Shown here: positions 8,312 to 14,365 of the stretch, piece after piece
Layout of the letters: each line of letters opens with the position of its first letter
Position numbering within the stretch: the first letter of the stretch is position 1
Assembly (NCBI GenBank): GCA_900770805.1
Contig: CAAGLP010000028.1
Coordinates: forward strand, 1 to 15,177
Source: an uncultured Paraprevotella sp.
Lineage (GTDB): Bacteria > Bacteroidota > Bacteroidia > Bacteroidales > Bacteroidaceae
Length of the DNA: 15,177 bases
Reading direction: 5' to 3'
Translations under genes and position numbers: made by a program
The notes under the pieces: model-generated
The model's database searches: none
What the model saw: the letters and a program-made list of their open reading frames with translations, nothing else
What the model was told of the DNA's origin: nothing

Positions 8312-9286
8312 ATGTACAGTTCAGAAGAAATTCTGGCTATGGTAAACCAAGGGCTGGCCGCTCTCCATTTGGAGCGCCAGCCCTTCGGCCTTTACAAGCC
8401 GATACGCTATGTTTTGAGCATAGGAGGAAAGCGCATTCGTCCCGTATTGATGCTATTGACATATAATATGTATAAGGACGACCTGCAGCGTGCATTGCCT
8501 GCAGCTGTTGCTGTGGAGACATATCACAATTATACCTTGCTACATGACGATGTCATGGACAGAGCCGAGGTTAGACGCGGCAAGCCCTGTGTGCATAAGG
8601 TTTGGAACGAGAATACTGCCATTTTGAGTGGCGACAGTATGCTGGTGATGGCATACCAGCTTGTGGCACAGTGTCCGGAGGAGAGCCTGAAGGAGGTCCT
8701 GGATTTGTTCACTACCACAGCCCTTGAAATAGGCGAAGGTCAGCAGTATGATGTTGATTTCGAGAGTCGTATGGATGTTAAGGCCGAGGAATATGTGGAG
8801 ATGATCCGACTGAAGACAAGTGTTCTGCTGGCATGCGCCATGAAGATGGGTGCTATGCAGGCCGGTGCTCCTGCCGAAGATTGTGAGTTGCTGTATCGTT
8901 TTGGCGAGAGTATAGGTCTGGCTTTCCAGTTGCAGGATGATATGCTTGACGTTTACGGAGATTTCGAGACCTTTGGTAAGCGCATAGGTGGAGATATCCT
9001 TTGCAATAAGAAGACATATCTGCTTATCAAGGCTATGGAGGGTGCTGATGAAAACCAACATAGCCAGCTGGTGAAGTGGATTGAGGCCGAGGAATACGAT
9101 CCCGAAGAGAAGGTTGCAGCGGTAACATCCCTCTATAATGAAATAGGTGTCCGTCAGATATGTGAAGACTTGGTAAACAAGTATTTCGATGATGCGCGCC
9201 AGCTCCTTGAAAAGGTTGCTTTGCCTGCCGACAGGAAGGAAACTCTGTGGCAATATGCTCTTGGTTTGTTAGGTCGAAACAGCTGA
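8312..9286 (+). CDS. polyprenyl diphosphate synthase (short/medium-chain trans-isoprenyl synthase)
   Basis: A 324-residue class I trans-prenyltransferase condensing IPP with an allylic diphosphate in the cytoplasm. Motifs in order are GGKRIRP (38-44), the first Asp-rich motif DDVMD (79-83) with RRGKP (88-92), Lys-Thr at 168-169, and the second Asp-rich motif DDMLD (209-213) after FQLQ. The residue five before the first Asp is aromatic (Tyr74) and there is no two-residue insertion in the first motif. By the known chain-length rules this leans toward a GGPP-type product, but that is inference; farnesyl or longer products are possible, so no symbol is given. It begins 35 bp after tonB, and its TGA overlaps the ATG of the TatD gene by one base. 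A strong hairpin lies in codons 13-25. Confidence 0.92.
   Translation: MYSSEEILAMVNQGLAALHLERQPFGLYKPIRYVLSIGGKRIRPVLMLLTYNMYKDDLQRALPAAVAVETYHNYTLLHDDVMDRAEVRRGKPCVHKVWNENTAILSGDSMLVMAYQLVAQCPEESLKEVLDLFTTTALEIGEGQQYDVDFESRMDVKAEEYVEMIRLKTSVLLACAMKMGAMQAGAPAEDCELLYRFGESIGLAFQLQDDMLDVYGDFETFGKRIGGDILCNKKTYLLIKAMEGADENQHSQLVKWIEAEEYDPEEKVAAVTSLYNEIGVRQICEDLVNKYFDDARQLLEKVALPADRKETLWQYALGLLGRNS
8349..8385 (+). repeat. strong inverted repeat near the start of the polyprenyl synthase gene
   Basis: Arms 8349-8358 (AAGGGCTGGC) and 8376-8385 (GCCAGCCCTT) pair perfectly over 10 bp. After a single bulged C at 8359, GCTC (8360-8363) pairs with GAGC (8372-8375), leaving an 8-nt loop. It begins 37 nt after the first base of the start codon. 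No U-run follows, so it is not an intrinsic terminator. Confidence 0.7.
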
Positions 9287-10047
9287 TGATAGATACTCAT
9301 AGCCATATCTACGGTCCCGAGTTTGATGACGATAGAGCCGAAGTCCTGCAACGTGCGAGACAGGCTGGGGTGGATAAGGTGCTCTTGCCTAACATAAACG
9401 AAGAGAGCATAGCCCGCATGCTTCAGGTTGCTAAGGAGTATTCTGATATGTGCTATCCCATGATGGGCCTCCATCCAGAGGATGTAAAGGAAGACTGGGC
9501 TCAGGTGCTTGATCGCATGGAGATGCAGTTGGATGGCATGATAGCCGTAGGCGAAGTGGGACTGGACTTCTATTGGGATACAACGTTTCGCAAGGAACAG
9601 ATTGAAGCCTTCGAGCGTCAGATATGCTGGGCCGTGGAGCGCAATCTTCCGCTCGTCATACACATGAGAAAGGCCGAACAGGAGTTGCTCGAGGTGATGG
9701 AACGCCACAAGTCCGACGGACTGCGTGGTGTTTTCCACTGCTTCGGTGGCAGTAAGGAAACAGCCTCTCGGATGTTGAAGCATGAAGGTTTTGTGCTTGG
9801 AATAGGTGGTGTAGTTACATTCAAGAACAGCCGTCTTGCCGAAACCCTCCGACATGTACCCCTTGACAGAATTGTTCTTGAAACCGATGCTCCGTATCTG
9901 GCACCAGTGCCTTATCGAGGCAAGAGAAATGAGCCTTCCTATGTAGCGCATGTGGCCCGTTTTCTGAGTGATATATATAATGTATCAGAGGAAGAGGTTA
10001 ATGACGTCACCAATTTGGCTGTCAAGCGAGTGTTCGGGAGCCTGTAA
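9286..10047 (+). CDS. TatD family metal-dependent hydrolase (DNase)
   Basis: A 253-residue TIM-barrel metallohydrolase of the TatD family. Metal ligands expected for the family are visible: DTHSH (3-7), Glu90 in GEVGLDFYW, His126 in VIHMRKAEQE, His151 in FHCFGGS and Asp201 in ETDAPYLAP. E. coli relatives are 3'-5' exonucleases or deoxyribonucleases; the cellular role here is not known. The start at 9286 gives the family-typical N-terminus MIDTHSH. It overlaps the preceding stop (TGATG), indicating translational coupling; a longer frame from 9247 would add residues coded by the upstream gene's end. Confidence 0.94.
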   Translation: MIDTHSHIYGPEFDDDRAEVLQRARQAGVDKVLLPNINEESIARMLQVAKEYSDMCYPMMGLHPEDVKEDWAQVLDRMEMQLDGMIAVGEVGLDFYWDTTFRKEQIEAFERQICWAVERNLPLVIHMRKAEQELLEVMERHKSDGLRGVFHCFGGSKETASRMLKHEGFVLGIGGVVTFKNSRLAETLRHVPLDRIVLETDAPYLAPVPYRGKRNEPSYVAHVARFLSDIYNVSEEEVNDVTNLAVKRVFGSL

Positions 10048-10135
10048 TCAGGGTATTTTCAAGAGAAAAACGCAAAAAACGGTAAGAGAAGGTAACTTTT
10101 TCCTTAAATAGTTATGTCAAGTCCGTTAAAAATTA

Positions 10136-10143
10136 TATTTTTG
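10136..10143 (+). promoter_or_regulatory. -7 promoter element for tRNA-Ser (and probably the exb cluster)
   Basis: TATTTTTG fits TAnnTTTG and lies 28 nt upstream of the tRNA. A near -33 match, TATG at 10113-10116, is 19 bp upstream. The 124-bp gap 10048-10171 holds nothing else recognisable; no clear terminator for the TatD gene is seen. Confidence 0.55.
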
Positions 10144-10171
10144 TAACCGCAAAGGCTGTAAAAGACTCATT

Positions 10172-10259
10172 GGAGAGGTGCTCGAGTGGTTGAAGAGGCA
10201 CGCCTGGAAAGCGTGTATACGTCAAAAGCGTATCACGGGTTCGAATCCCGTTCTCTCCG
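10172..10259 (+). tRNA. tRNA-Ser, anticodon GGA
   Basis: An 88-nt class II tRNA. The acceptor stem GGAGAGG (10172-10178) pairs with TCTCTCC (10252-10258), with G7 in a wobble pair; the discriminator is G10259, as usual for serine. The anticodon arm is CACGC, loop CTGGAAA, GCGTG, giving anticodon GGA. A long variable arm follows (GTATACG... region), then T-arm ACGGG, TTCGAAT, CCCGT. The 3' CCA is not encoded. It reads the UCC and UCU serine codons. It sits 50 bp upstream of exbB with no intervening terminator. Confidence 0.97.
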
Positions 10260-10309
10260 CGATAATAATAATAGTATTCATTTAAATAAACCTAAAAATT
10301 ACCAAAACA

Positions 10310-11155
10310 ATGAAAAAGTTATTTGCTATTGTTGCGATGGTAGCTGCATGCTCTTTCGCTTCAACTTCATCTGTAATGGCTCAGGAAGACGTTGCCGCAG
10401 TGGATACCGCTGTAGTTGATTCTGCTGCTGTTGATAGCGTTGCTGAGGCTGAGGCCGTAGAGGCTGCTCCCGTTGAGGAAGTTACTACTATTGAGGAGGA
10501 GGAAGAGAACCTTCACAAGACTCTGAAGACCAAGTTCATCGAGGGTGACGCTGGCTTCATGTCATTGGTTGCTATCGCATTGGTTCTCGGTTTGGCTTTC
10601 TGTATCGAGCGCGTTGTATATTTGAGCTTGGCTCAGGTTAACACTCGTAAGTTCTGTGCTGAGTTGGCAGAGTTGGTTGCTGCTGGCAAGATTGAGCAGG
10701 CTATTGCTAAGGCTAAGGCTACCCGTGGTCCCGTTGCACAGCTCGGTCGCAAGGCTATGGAGTGCTTGAATAGCAATGATCAGAACGATATGGCTACTAT
10801 CGAGCGTACCATCAACATGGAGGCTGAGGTTCAGGGCGCTTACCTCGAGGAGAACTGCTCTTGGATTACCTTGTTCATCGCTATGGCTCCCTCTCTTGGT
10901 TTCTTGGGTACTGTGATCGGTATGGTGCTCGCGTTCGATAACATCCAGAAGGCTGGTGATATTAGCCCCACTGTTGTTGCCGGCGGTATGAAGGTGGCTT
11001 TGATTACTACCATTTTCGGTATCGTTGTTGCTCTGATTCTGCAGGTATTCTACAACTTCATCCTTTCTCGTATTGAGGCTCTTACCGGTAACATGGAGGA
11101 GGCAGCACAGGAACTCTTGGTTATGTGCGTGAGAAGTGAGAAGAGCAAGAAGTAA
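10310..11155 (+). CDS. exbB: ExbB/TolQ/MotA-type proton channel protein ExbB
   Basis: A 281-residue inner-membrane protein of the proton channel that powers TonB. Unlike the E. coli protein it has a cleavable-looking signal peptide (residues 1-24, ending VMA) and a periplasmic low-complexity segment of Ala/Val/Asp/Ser then Glu (26-67). It then has three membrane helices (about 82-105, 174-200, 219-242). The family core includes the cytoplasmic domain, APSLGFLGTVIGM (173-185) and the third helix with ALITTIFGIVVAL. The ATG at 10310 is preceded by an A-rich leader and no Shine-Dalgarno sequence. It is first of four genes, 55 bp before the next. Codons are GTT/GCT/GGT/CGT-rich, suggesting high expression. 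It is probably transcribed through from the tRNA-Ser promoter, since I see none in 10260-10309. Confidence 0.92.
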   Translation: MKKLFAIVAMVAACSFASTSSVMAQEDVAAVDTAVVDSAAVDSVAEAEAVEAAPVEEVTTIEEEEENLHKTLKTKFIEGDAGFMSLVAIALVLGLAFCIERVVYLSLAQVNTRKFCAELAELVAAGKIEQAIAKAKATRGPVAQLGRKAMECLNSNDQNDMATIERTINMEAEVQGAYLEENCSWITLFIAMAPSLGFLGTVIGMVLAFDNIQKAGDISPTVVAGGMKVALITTIFGIVVALILQVFYNFILSRIEALTGNMEEAAQELLVMCVRSEKSKK

Positions 11156-11196
11156 TCCTGCCTTATCTCAAATTAAAGTAACATCTACTTATTATT

Positions 11197-11202
11197 AAGG
11201 AG
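11197..11202 (+). promoter_or_regulatory. Shine-Dalgarno sequence AAGGAG
   Basis: AAGGAG lies 8 nt before the ATG at 11211. A canonical site is unusual for Bacteroidota, where most genes (including exbB next door) lack one; here it decides the start of the small membrane protein. Confidence 0.6.
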
Positions 11203-11210
11203 AGATAGAA

Positions 11211-11696
11211 ATGAAAATTCAGCAAATTTCAAAATATGTGATGTTGGCAGTCCTCGCTGTCAGTTTCGTAGTCTTCGCCATGTTCTTTGGCTTCTGGGGC
11301 GACGAGATGATGGGTGACTTCGCTGCTCCTACATTCACATCCCTTTTGCTGTTCCTGATGTACGGAATAGTAGTTATGACTACTGTTTTGACAGTTTGGG
11401 CAGTGGTTAAGGGCATTCTTAGCAACAAGGGCAATGACTCTGCTGCTACTACAGGTGTTCCCGGTTCAAAGATTACCATTTTCACATGGGCTCTCTTTGT
11501 TGTGTCTCTGGTTGTAGGTTATGTTCTCGGTATCGGTGAGGCAGACTTTACTGCAGCTGACGGCACTGTAACTCCCGGTCACATGGTTACTGTAGTTGAT
11601 ATGTTTATTTGGAGCATCTATATCTTGTCTGTTGTCGCTTTCGCAGCTATTGCTGTAGGTATGAGCGGTATCTTGACAAAGACTGCTTCTAAGTAA
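11211..11696 (+). CDS. small four-helix membrane protein of the exbB-exbD cluster, unknown function
   Basis: A 161-residue hydrophobic protein with four predicted membrane helices (about residues 9-29, 42-67, 87-108 and 129-154) and short polar loops. One loop is acidic (GEADFTAADGTV, about 109-120). It has no cysteines and no catalytic motif I recognise. It lies between exbB and exbD, 55 bp after the first and 22 bp before the second, so co-expression with the proton channel is very likely. I believe similar small membrane proteins occur at this place in other Bacteroidota exb clusters, but give no function. An accessory subunit or assembly factor of the ExbB/ExbD complex is a context-only guess. 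It has a strong Shine-Dalgarno sequence. Confidence 0.8.
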   Translation: MKIQQISKYVMLAVLAVSFVVFAMFFGFWGDEMMGDFAAPTFTSLLLFLMYGIVVMTTVLTVWAVVKGILSNKGNDSAATTGVPGSKITIFTWALFVVSLVVGYVLGIGEADFTAADGTVTPGHMVTVVDMFIWSIYILSVVAFAAIAVGMSGILTKTASK

Positions 11697-11718
11697 TAAC
11701 CATTAAACATCGAAAGAT

Positions 11719-12321
11719 ATGGCTAAGAAAAAGAAGAAGATGCCGGGTTTGAACACCAGTTCAACCGCAGATATATCTTTCATGCTGCTCATCTTCTTCC
11801 TGGTTACCACATCAATGGATACCGATACAGGTTTGGCACGTCGTTTGCCCCAGCCACCAGATAAGGAACAGGAAGATGCTCAGATTGACGTTAAGGAACG
11901 TAACGTTCTCAATGTTAAGATCAACTCAAACGGCAGAATGTGGTGTTCTGACGGTACCGGTAGCGGTGAGTTGGACGTGAACCTGCTGAGAAATCGTGCA
12001 AAGGAGTTTATTCAGAACCCCAACGATTTGAGCAGTTTGCCTGAGAAGGCTGCAGTTGAAATTGATTTGTTGGGCCAATGTTACATTACCAAGAATCATG
12101 TAATCTCTGTTCAGACCGACCGTGGTACACCATATGATGTGTATTTCCATGTACAGAACGAGCTGGTTGCAGCATATAATGAGTTGCGTAACGATCTGTC
12201 AAAGGCTAAGTTCGGCCGTCCTTACGACGCTTTGAACAACGAACAGCAGGTGGCAATTCGTGCTTACTATCCCCAGAAGATTTCTGAGGCTGAACCTAAA
12301 AACTATGGAGGAACCAACTAA
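11719..12321 (+). CDS. exbD: ExbD/TolR family biopolymer transport protein (first copy)
   Basis: A 200-residue ExbD. It has a Lys-rich cytoplasmic start (MAKKKKKM), then NTSSTADISFMLLIFFLVTT, in which Asp18 at the head of the single membrane helix (about 17-33) matches the essential proton-path Asp of ExbD. A periplasmic domain follows. It is longer than classical ExbD (about 140 residues), with extra sequence in the periplasmic part, including about 60 C-terminal residues rich in charged and Tyr residues. Its stop overlaps the ATG of the next exbD by one base (TAATG). The two paralogues probably form a mixed complex with ExbB. Confidence 0.92.
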   Translation: MAKKKKKMPGLNTSSTADISFMLLIFFLVTTSMDTDTGLARRLPQPPDKEQEDAQIDVKERNVLNVKINSNGRMWCSDGTGSGELDVNLLRNRAKEFIQNPNDLSSLPEKAAVEIDLLGQCYITKNHVISVQTDRGTPYDVYFHVQNELVAAYNELRNDLSKAKFGRPYDALNNEQQVAIRAYYPQKISEAEPKNYGGTN

Positions 12322-12779
12322 TGGCAGGATTTAAGAAAAAGGAATCTCGCGAGATGCCTGAGATGAACACCTCATCTCTGCCCGACTTGATCTTCACCAT
12401 CTTGTTCTTCTTCATGATTGTAACCACCATGCGTGAGGTTACTTTGCAGGTGAAGTTGACAGTTCCTCAGGGTACAGAGCTCGAGAAGTTGGAGAAGAAG
12501 AGTGCAGTAAGTTACATCTACGTAGGTCCTCCTACCGACGCACTTCGTGCTCAGATGGGTAGCAGTACTCGTATTCAGTTGAACGACCGCTATGCAGAGC
12601 CTCGCGAGGTTATGGACTTCGTAGCTCAGGAGCGCCAGGGTATGGCAAACCAGGCAGAGCAGGTTATCTCCATCAAGGCAGATTCAAAGACACAGATGGG
12701 TATCATTACTGACATCAAGGAAGTATTGAGAAAGTCATGGGCTTTGCGTATCAACTACTCTGCAACTCGTAGACAGTAA
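12321..12779 (+). CDS. exbD: ExbD/TolR family biopolymer transport protein (second copy)
   Basis: A 152-residue ExbD of classical length. It has a basic N-terminus, NTSSLPDLIFTILFFFMIVTT with the conserved membrane Asp22, one membrane helix (about 21-37), and a periplasmic domain ending SWALRINYSATRRQ. The N-terminal half is clearly related to the upstream copy (shared EMNTSS/GLNTSS and membrane helix), while the periplasmic parts differ. It is the last gene of the cluster; an intrinsic terminator begins 22 bp after its stop. Confidence 0.92.
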   Translation: MAGFKKKESREMPEMNTSSLPDLIFTILFFFMIVTTMREVTLQVKLTVPQGTELEKLEKKSAVSYIYVGPPTDALRAQMGSSTRIQLNDRYAEPREVMDFVAQERQGMANQAEQVISIKADSKTQMGIITDIKEVLRKSWALRINYSATRRQ

Positions 12780-12800
12780 TCAAATTTAATGTGATGATAG

Positions 12801-12840
12801 AATGAACGGGAGTCAGACGAGGCTTCCGTTCATTTGTTTT
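12801..12840 (+). terminator. intrinsic terminator of the exb cluster
   Basis: Arms 12801-12812 (AATGAACGGGAG) and 12823-12834 (CTTCCGTTCATT) form a 12-bp stem with one G-U pair around a 10-nt loop, followed by TGTTTT. It is placed just after the last exbD. Because the stem begins with AATG and ends with CATT, it may also work in the reverse direction, though nothing converges here. Confidence 0.85.
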
Positions 12841-12895
12841 AACAACAACGTATCATTCCTTGTTTTTCAACTTCTGGAATCAATAACAGTTCGCT

Positions 12896-13384
12896 ATGCA
12901 GATAAACATAATCGCCGCGGTTTCAAAGAATATGGCAATAGGCAATGAAAATAAGTTGCTATACTGGTTGCCTAATGATCTTAAGCGTTTCAAGGCTTTG
13001 ACCACGGGTCATACCATTGTGATGGGTCGCAAGACATTCGAGAGTCTTCCCAAGGGAGCATTGCCCAATCGGAGGAATGTGGTTTTGTCCCGTTCTCTTA
13101 ATGCTTTGCCCGGTGCCGAGGTCTTTGCTGATCTTACCTCTGCTCTCAGTACATGCTCTGCCGACGAAGAGGTTTATATCATAGGTGGCGCAAGTATATA
13201 TATCCAGGCTATGCCCATGGCAGATAGACTATGCCTTACTGAAATTGATGATATTGCTGGTAATGCCGATGCCTTTTTCCCAGAGGTAAGTCATGAGCAG
13301 TGGCAGGAGGTATGGAGCGAGTCTCACGACATAGACGAGAAGCATGCCTATAGATACCGTTTTGTTGACTATATACGAAAGTAG
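12896..13384 (+). CDS. folA: dihydrofolate reductase
   Basis: A 162-residue enzyme reducing dihydrofolate to tetrahydrofolate with NADPH in the cytoplasm. Family landmarks are IIAAVSKNMAIG (5-16), WLPNDL with the active-site Asp28, VMGRKTFESLP (42-52), NRRNVVLSR and IIGGASIY (95-102), ending with DAFFPE and a VDYIRK tail. Length is typical. It follows the exb terminator by 56 bp, so it should have its own promoter, but only a weak candidate is seen (TTG at 12860, then TAACAGTT about 21 bp later). It precedes thyA by 33 bp on the same strand; the two products form the thymidylate cycle, ThyA producing the dihydrofolate that FolA recycles. Confidence 0.97.
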   Translation: MQINIIAAVSKNMAIGNENKLLYWLPNDLKRFKALTTGHTIVMGRKTFESLPKGALPNRRNVVLSRSLNALPGAEVFADLTSALSTCSADEEVYIIGGASIYIQAMPMADRLCLTEIDDIAGNADAFFPEVSHEQWQEVWSESHDIDEKHAYRYRFVDYIRK

Positions 13385-13417
13385 AACATTTACTTACCGT
13401 TTGTTGAAGATATTATT

Positions 13418-14215
13418 ATGCGACAATATTTAGATTTACTTGAGCGTATCCTTAAGGAAGGTGTTGACAAGGGTGACAGAACAGGTACCGGTACCAAGAG
13501 CATCTTTGGTCATCAGATGCGTTTTAATCTGGAGGAAGGCTTCCCCTTGCTTACCACAAAGAAGGTACATCTTAAAAGCATCATCTACGAATTGTTGTGG
13601 TTCCTTCAGGGTAATACCAATGCCAAGTGGCTTCAGGAACGAGGTGTGCGCATCTGGAACGAGTGGGCCGACCCGGAAACTGGCGACCTCGGTCACATAT
13701 ATGGCTACCAGTGGCGTTCTTGGCCCGATTACAACGGGGGCTTCATCGACCAGATTCAGCAAGCTGTGGATACTATTAAGAACGACCCTAACTGTCGCCG
13801 CATAATAGTATCGGCATGGAATGTTGCAGACTTGGACAATATGAATCTTCCTCCCTGCCATGCTTTCTTCCAGTTCTATGTTGCTAATGGTAAGTTGTCC
13901 TTGCAACTTTATCAGCGCAGTGCCGACACTTTCCTTGGCGTGCCTTTCAATATTGCATCCTATGCCCTTCTCTGTATGATGATGGCACAGGTGTGCGGCT
14001 TGAAACCGGGTGAGTTCATACATACCACTGGCGATACGCATATCTATACCAACCACATGGAGCAGATTCACGAACAGTTGTCTCGTGAGCCCCGTTCGCT
14101 TCCTCGCATGATACTTAATCCAGAGGTCAAGAACATCTTTGACTTCAAGTATGAGGACTTCACCCTTGTGGATTACGATCCATGGCCTGCCATTAAGGGG
14201 GTGGTCTCTGTTTAA
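13418..14215 (+). CDS. thyA: thymidylate synthase
   Basis: A 265-residue ThyA that methylates dUMP to dTMP using methylene-tetrahydrofolate. The catalytic Cys147 is in LPPCH; other signatures are DRTGTGT (20-26), the QRSAD and GVPFNIASY dUMP-binding segments (166-182) and HIYTNH (208-213). The end PAIKGVVSV matches the conserved closing C-terminus of the family, so the gene is full length. Its final codon and stop (GTT TAA) together with the next C form the first unit of a 7-bp tandem array, so the repeat touches the gene end without altering the expected protein terminus. It probably forms an operon with folA. Confidence 0.98.
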   Translation: MRQYLDLLERILKEGVDKGDRTGTGTKSIFGHQMRFNLEEGFPLLTTKKVHLKSIIYELLWFLQGNTNAKWLQERGVRIWNEWADPETGDLGHIYGYQWRSWPDYNGGFIDQIQQAVDTIKNDPNCRRIIVSAWNVADLDNMNLPPCHAFFQFYVANGKLSLQLYQRSADTFLGVPFNIASYALLCMMMAQVCGLKPGEFIHTTGDTHIYTNHMEQIHEQLSREPRSLPRMILNPEVKNIFDFKYEDFTLVDYDPWPAIKGVVSV

Positions 14216-14279
14216 CGGTGAGCGGTGAGCGGTGAGCGTTTAATGTTTAACGTTGAACGTTTAACGTTAAAAGTTTAAT
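14210..14279 (+). repeat. heptanucleotide tandem array, ten contiguous 7-bp units
   Basis: In one unbroken 7-bp register the units are GTTTAAC, three of GGTGAGC, GTTTAAT, GTTTAAC, GTTGAAC, GTTTAAC, GTTAAAA and GTTTAAT. The first (14210-14216) contains the last codon and stop of thyA. The A/T-rich units contain AACGTT palindromes and can fold back on each other; the GGTGAGC units cannot. Confidence 0.85.
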
Positions 14280-14290
14280 GTTGCCCGTAG

Positions 14291-14310
14291 GGACACGGCA
14301 TGCCGTGTCC
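14291..14310. repeat. perfect 20-bp palindrome
   Basis: GGACACGGCATGCCGTGTCC is its own reverse complement. It is preceded by CCCGTAG. The related dispersed palindromes I remember from other genomes extend to a mirrored CCCTAC, which is missing here (CGAGAATG follows), so this may be a shortened copy. It sits 32 bp before the possible ATG at 14342. Confidence 0.8.
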
Positions 14311-14365
14311 GAGAATGCAACAGACAATAGTATAATATGATATGTTAGGTATTAACCTTGACCCG

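Noticed and set aside
9247..9285. Longer N-terminus for the TatD protein
   Set aside because: MIDTHSH is the family-typical start; the extra residues come from the overlapping 3' end of the upstream gene.
8540..9951. Long minus-strand frames opposite the polyprenyl synthase and TatD genes
   Set aside because: No domain features, and the plus-strand genes have all their catalytic motifs intact.
10262..10274. Short ATA/TAA trinucleotide run after the tRNA
   Set aside because: Only about four units in an A/T-rich leader; typical of Bacteroidota 5' regions and not worth calling a microsatellite.
10186..10419. A 77-residue plus-strand frame
   Set aside because: It runs through the tRNA-Ser and into the out-of-frame start of exbB; no protein-like features.
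14210..14279. Possible CRISPR array
   Set aside because: Units are 7 bp and contiguous, with no spacers.
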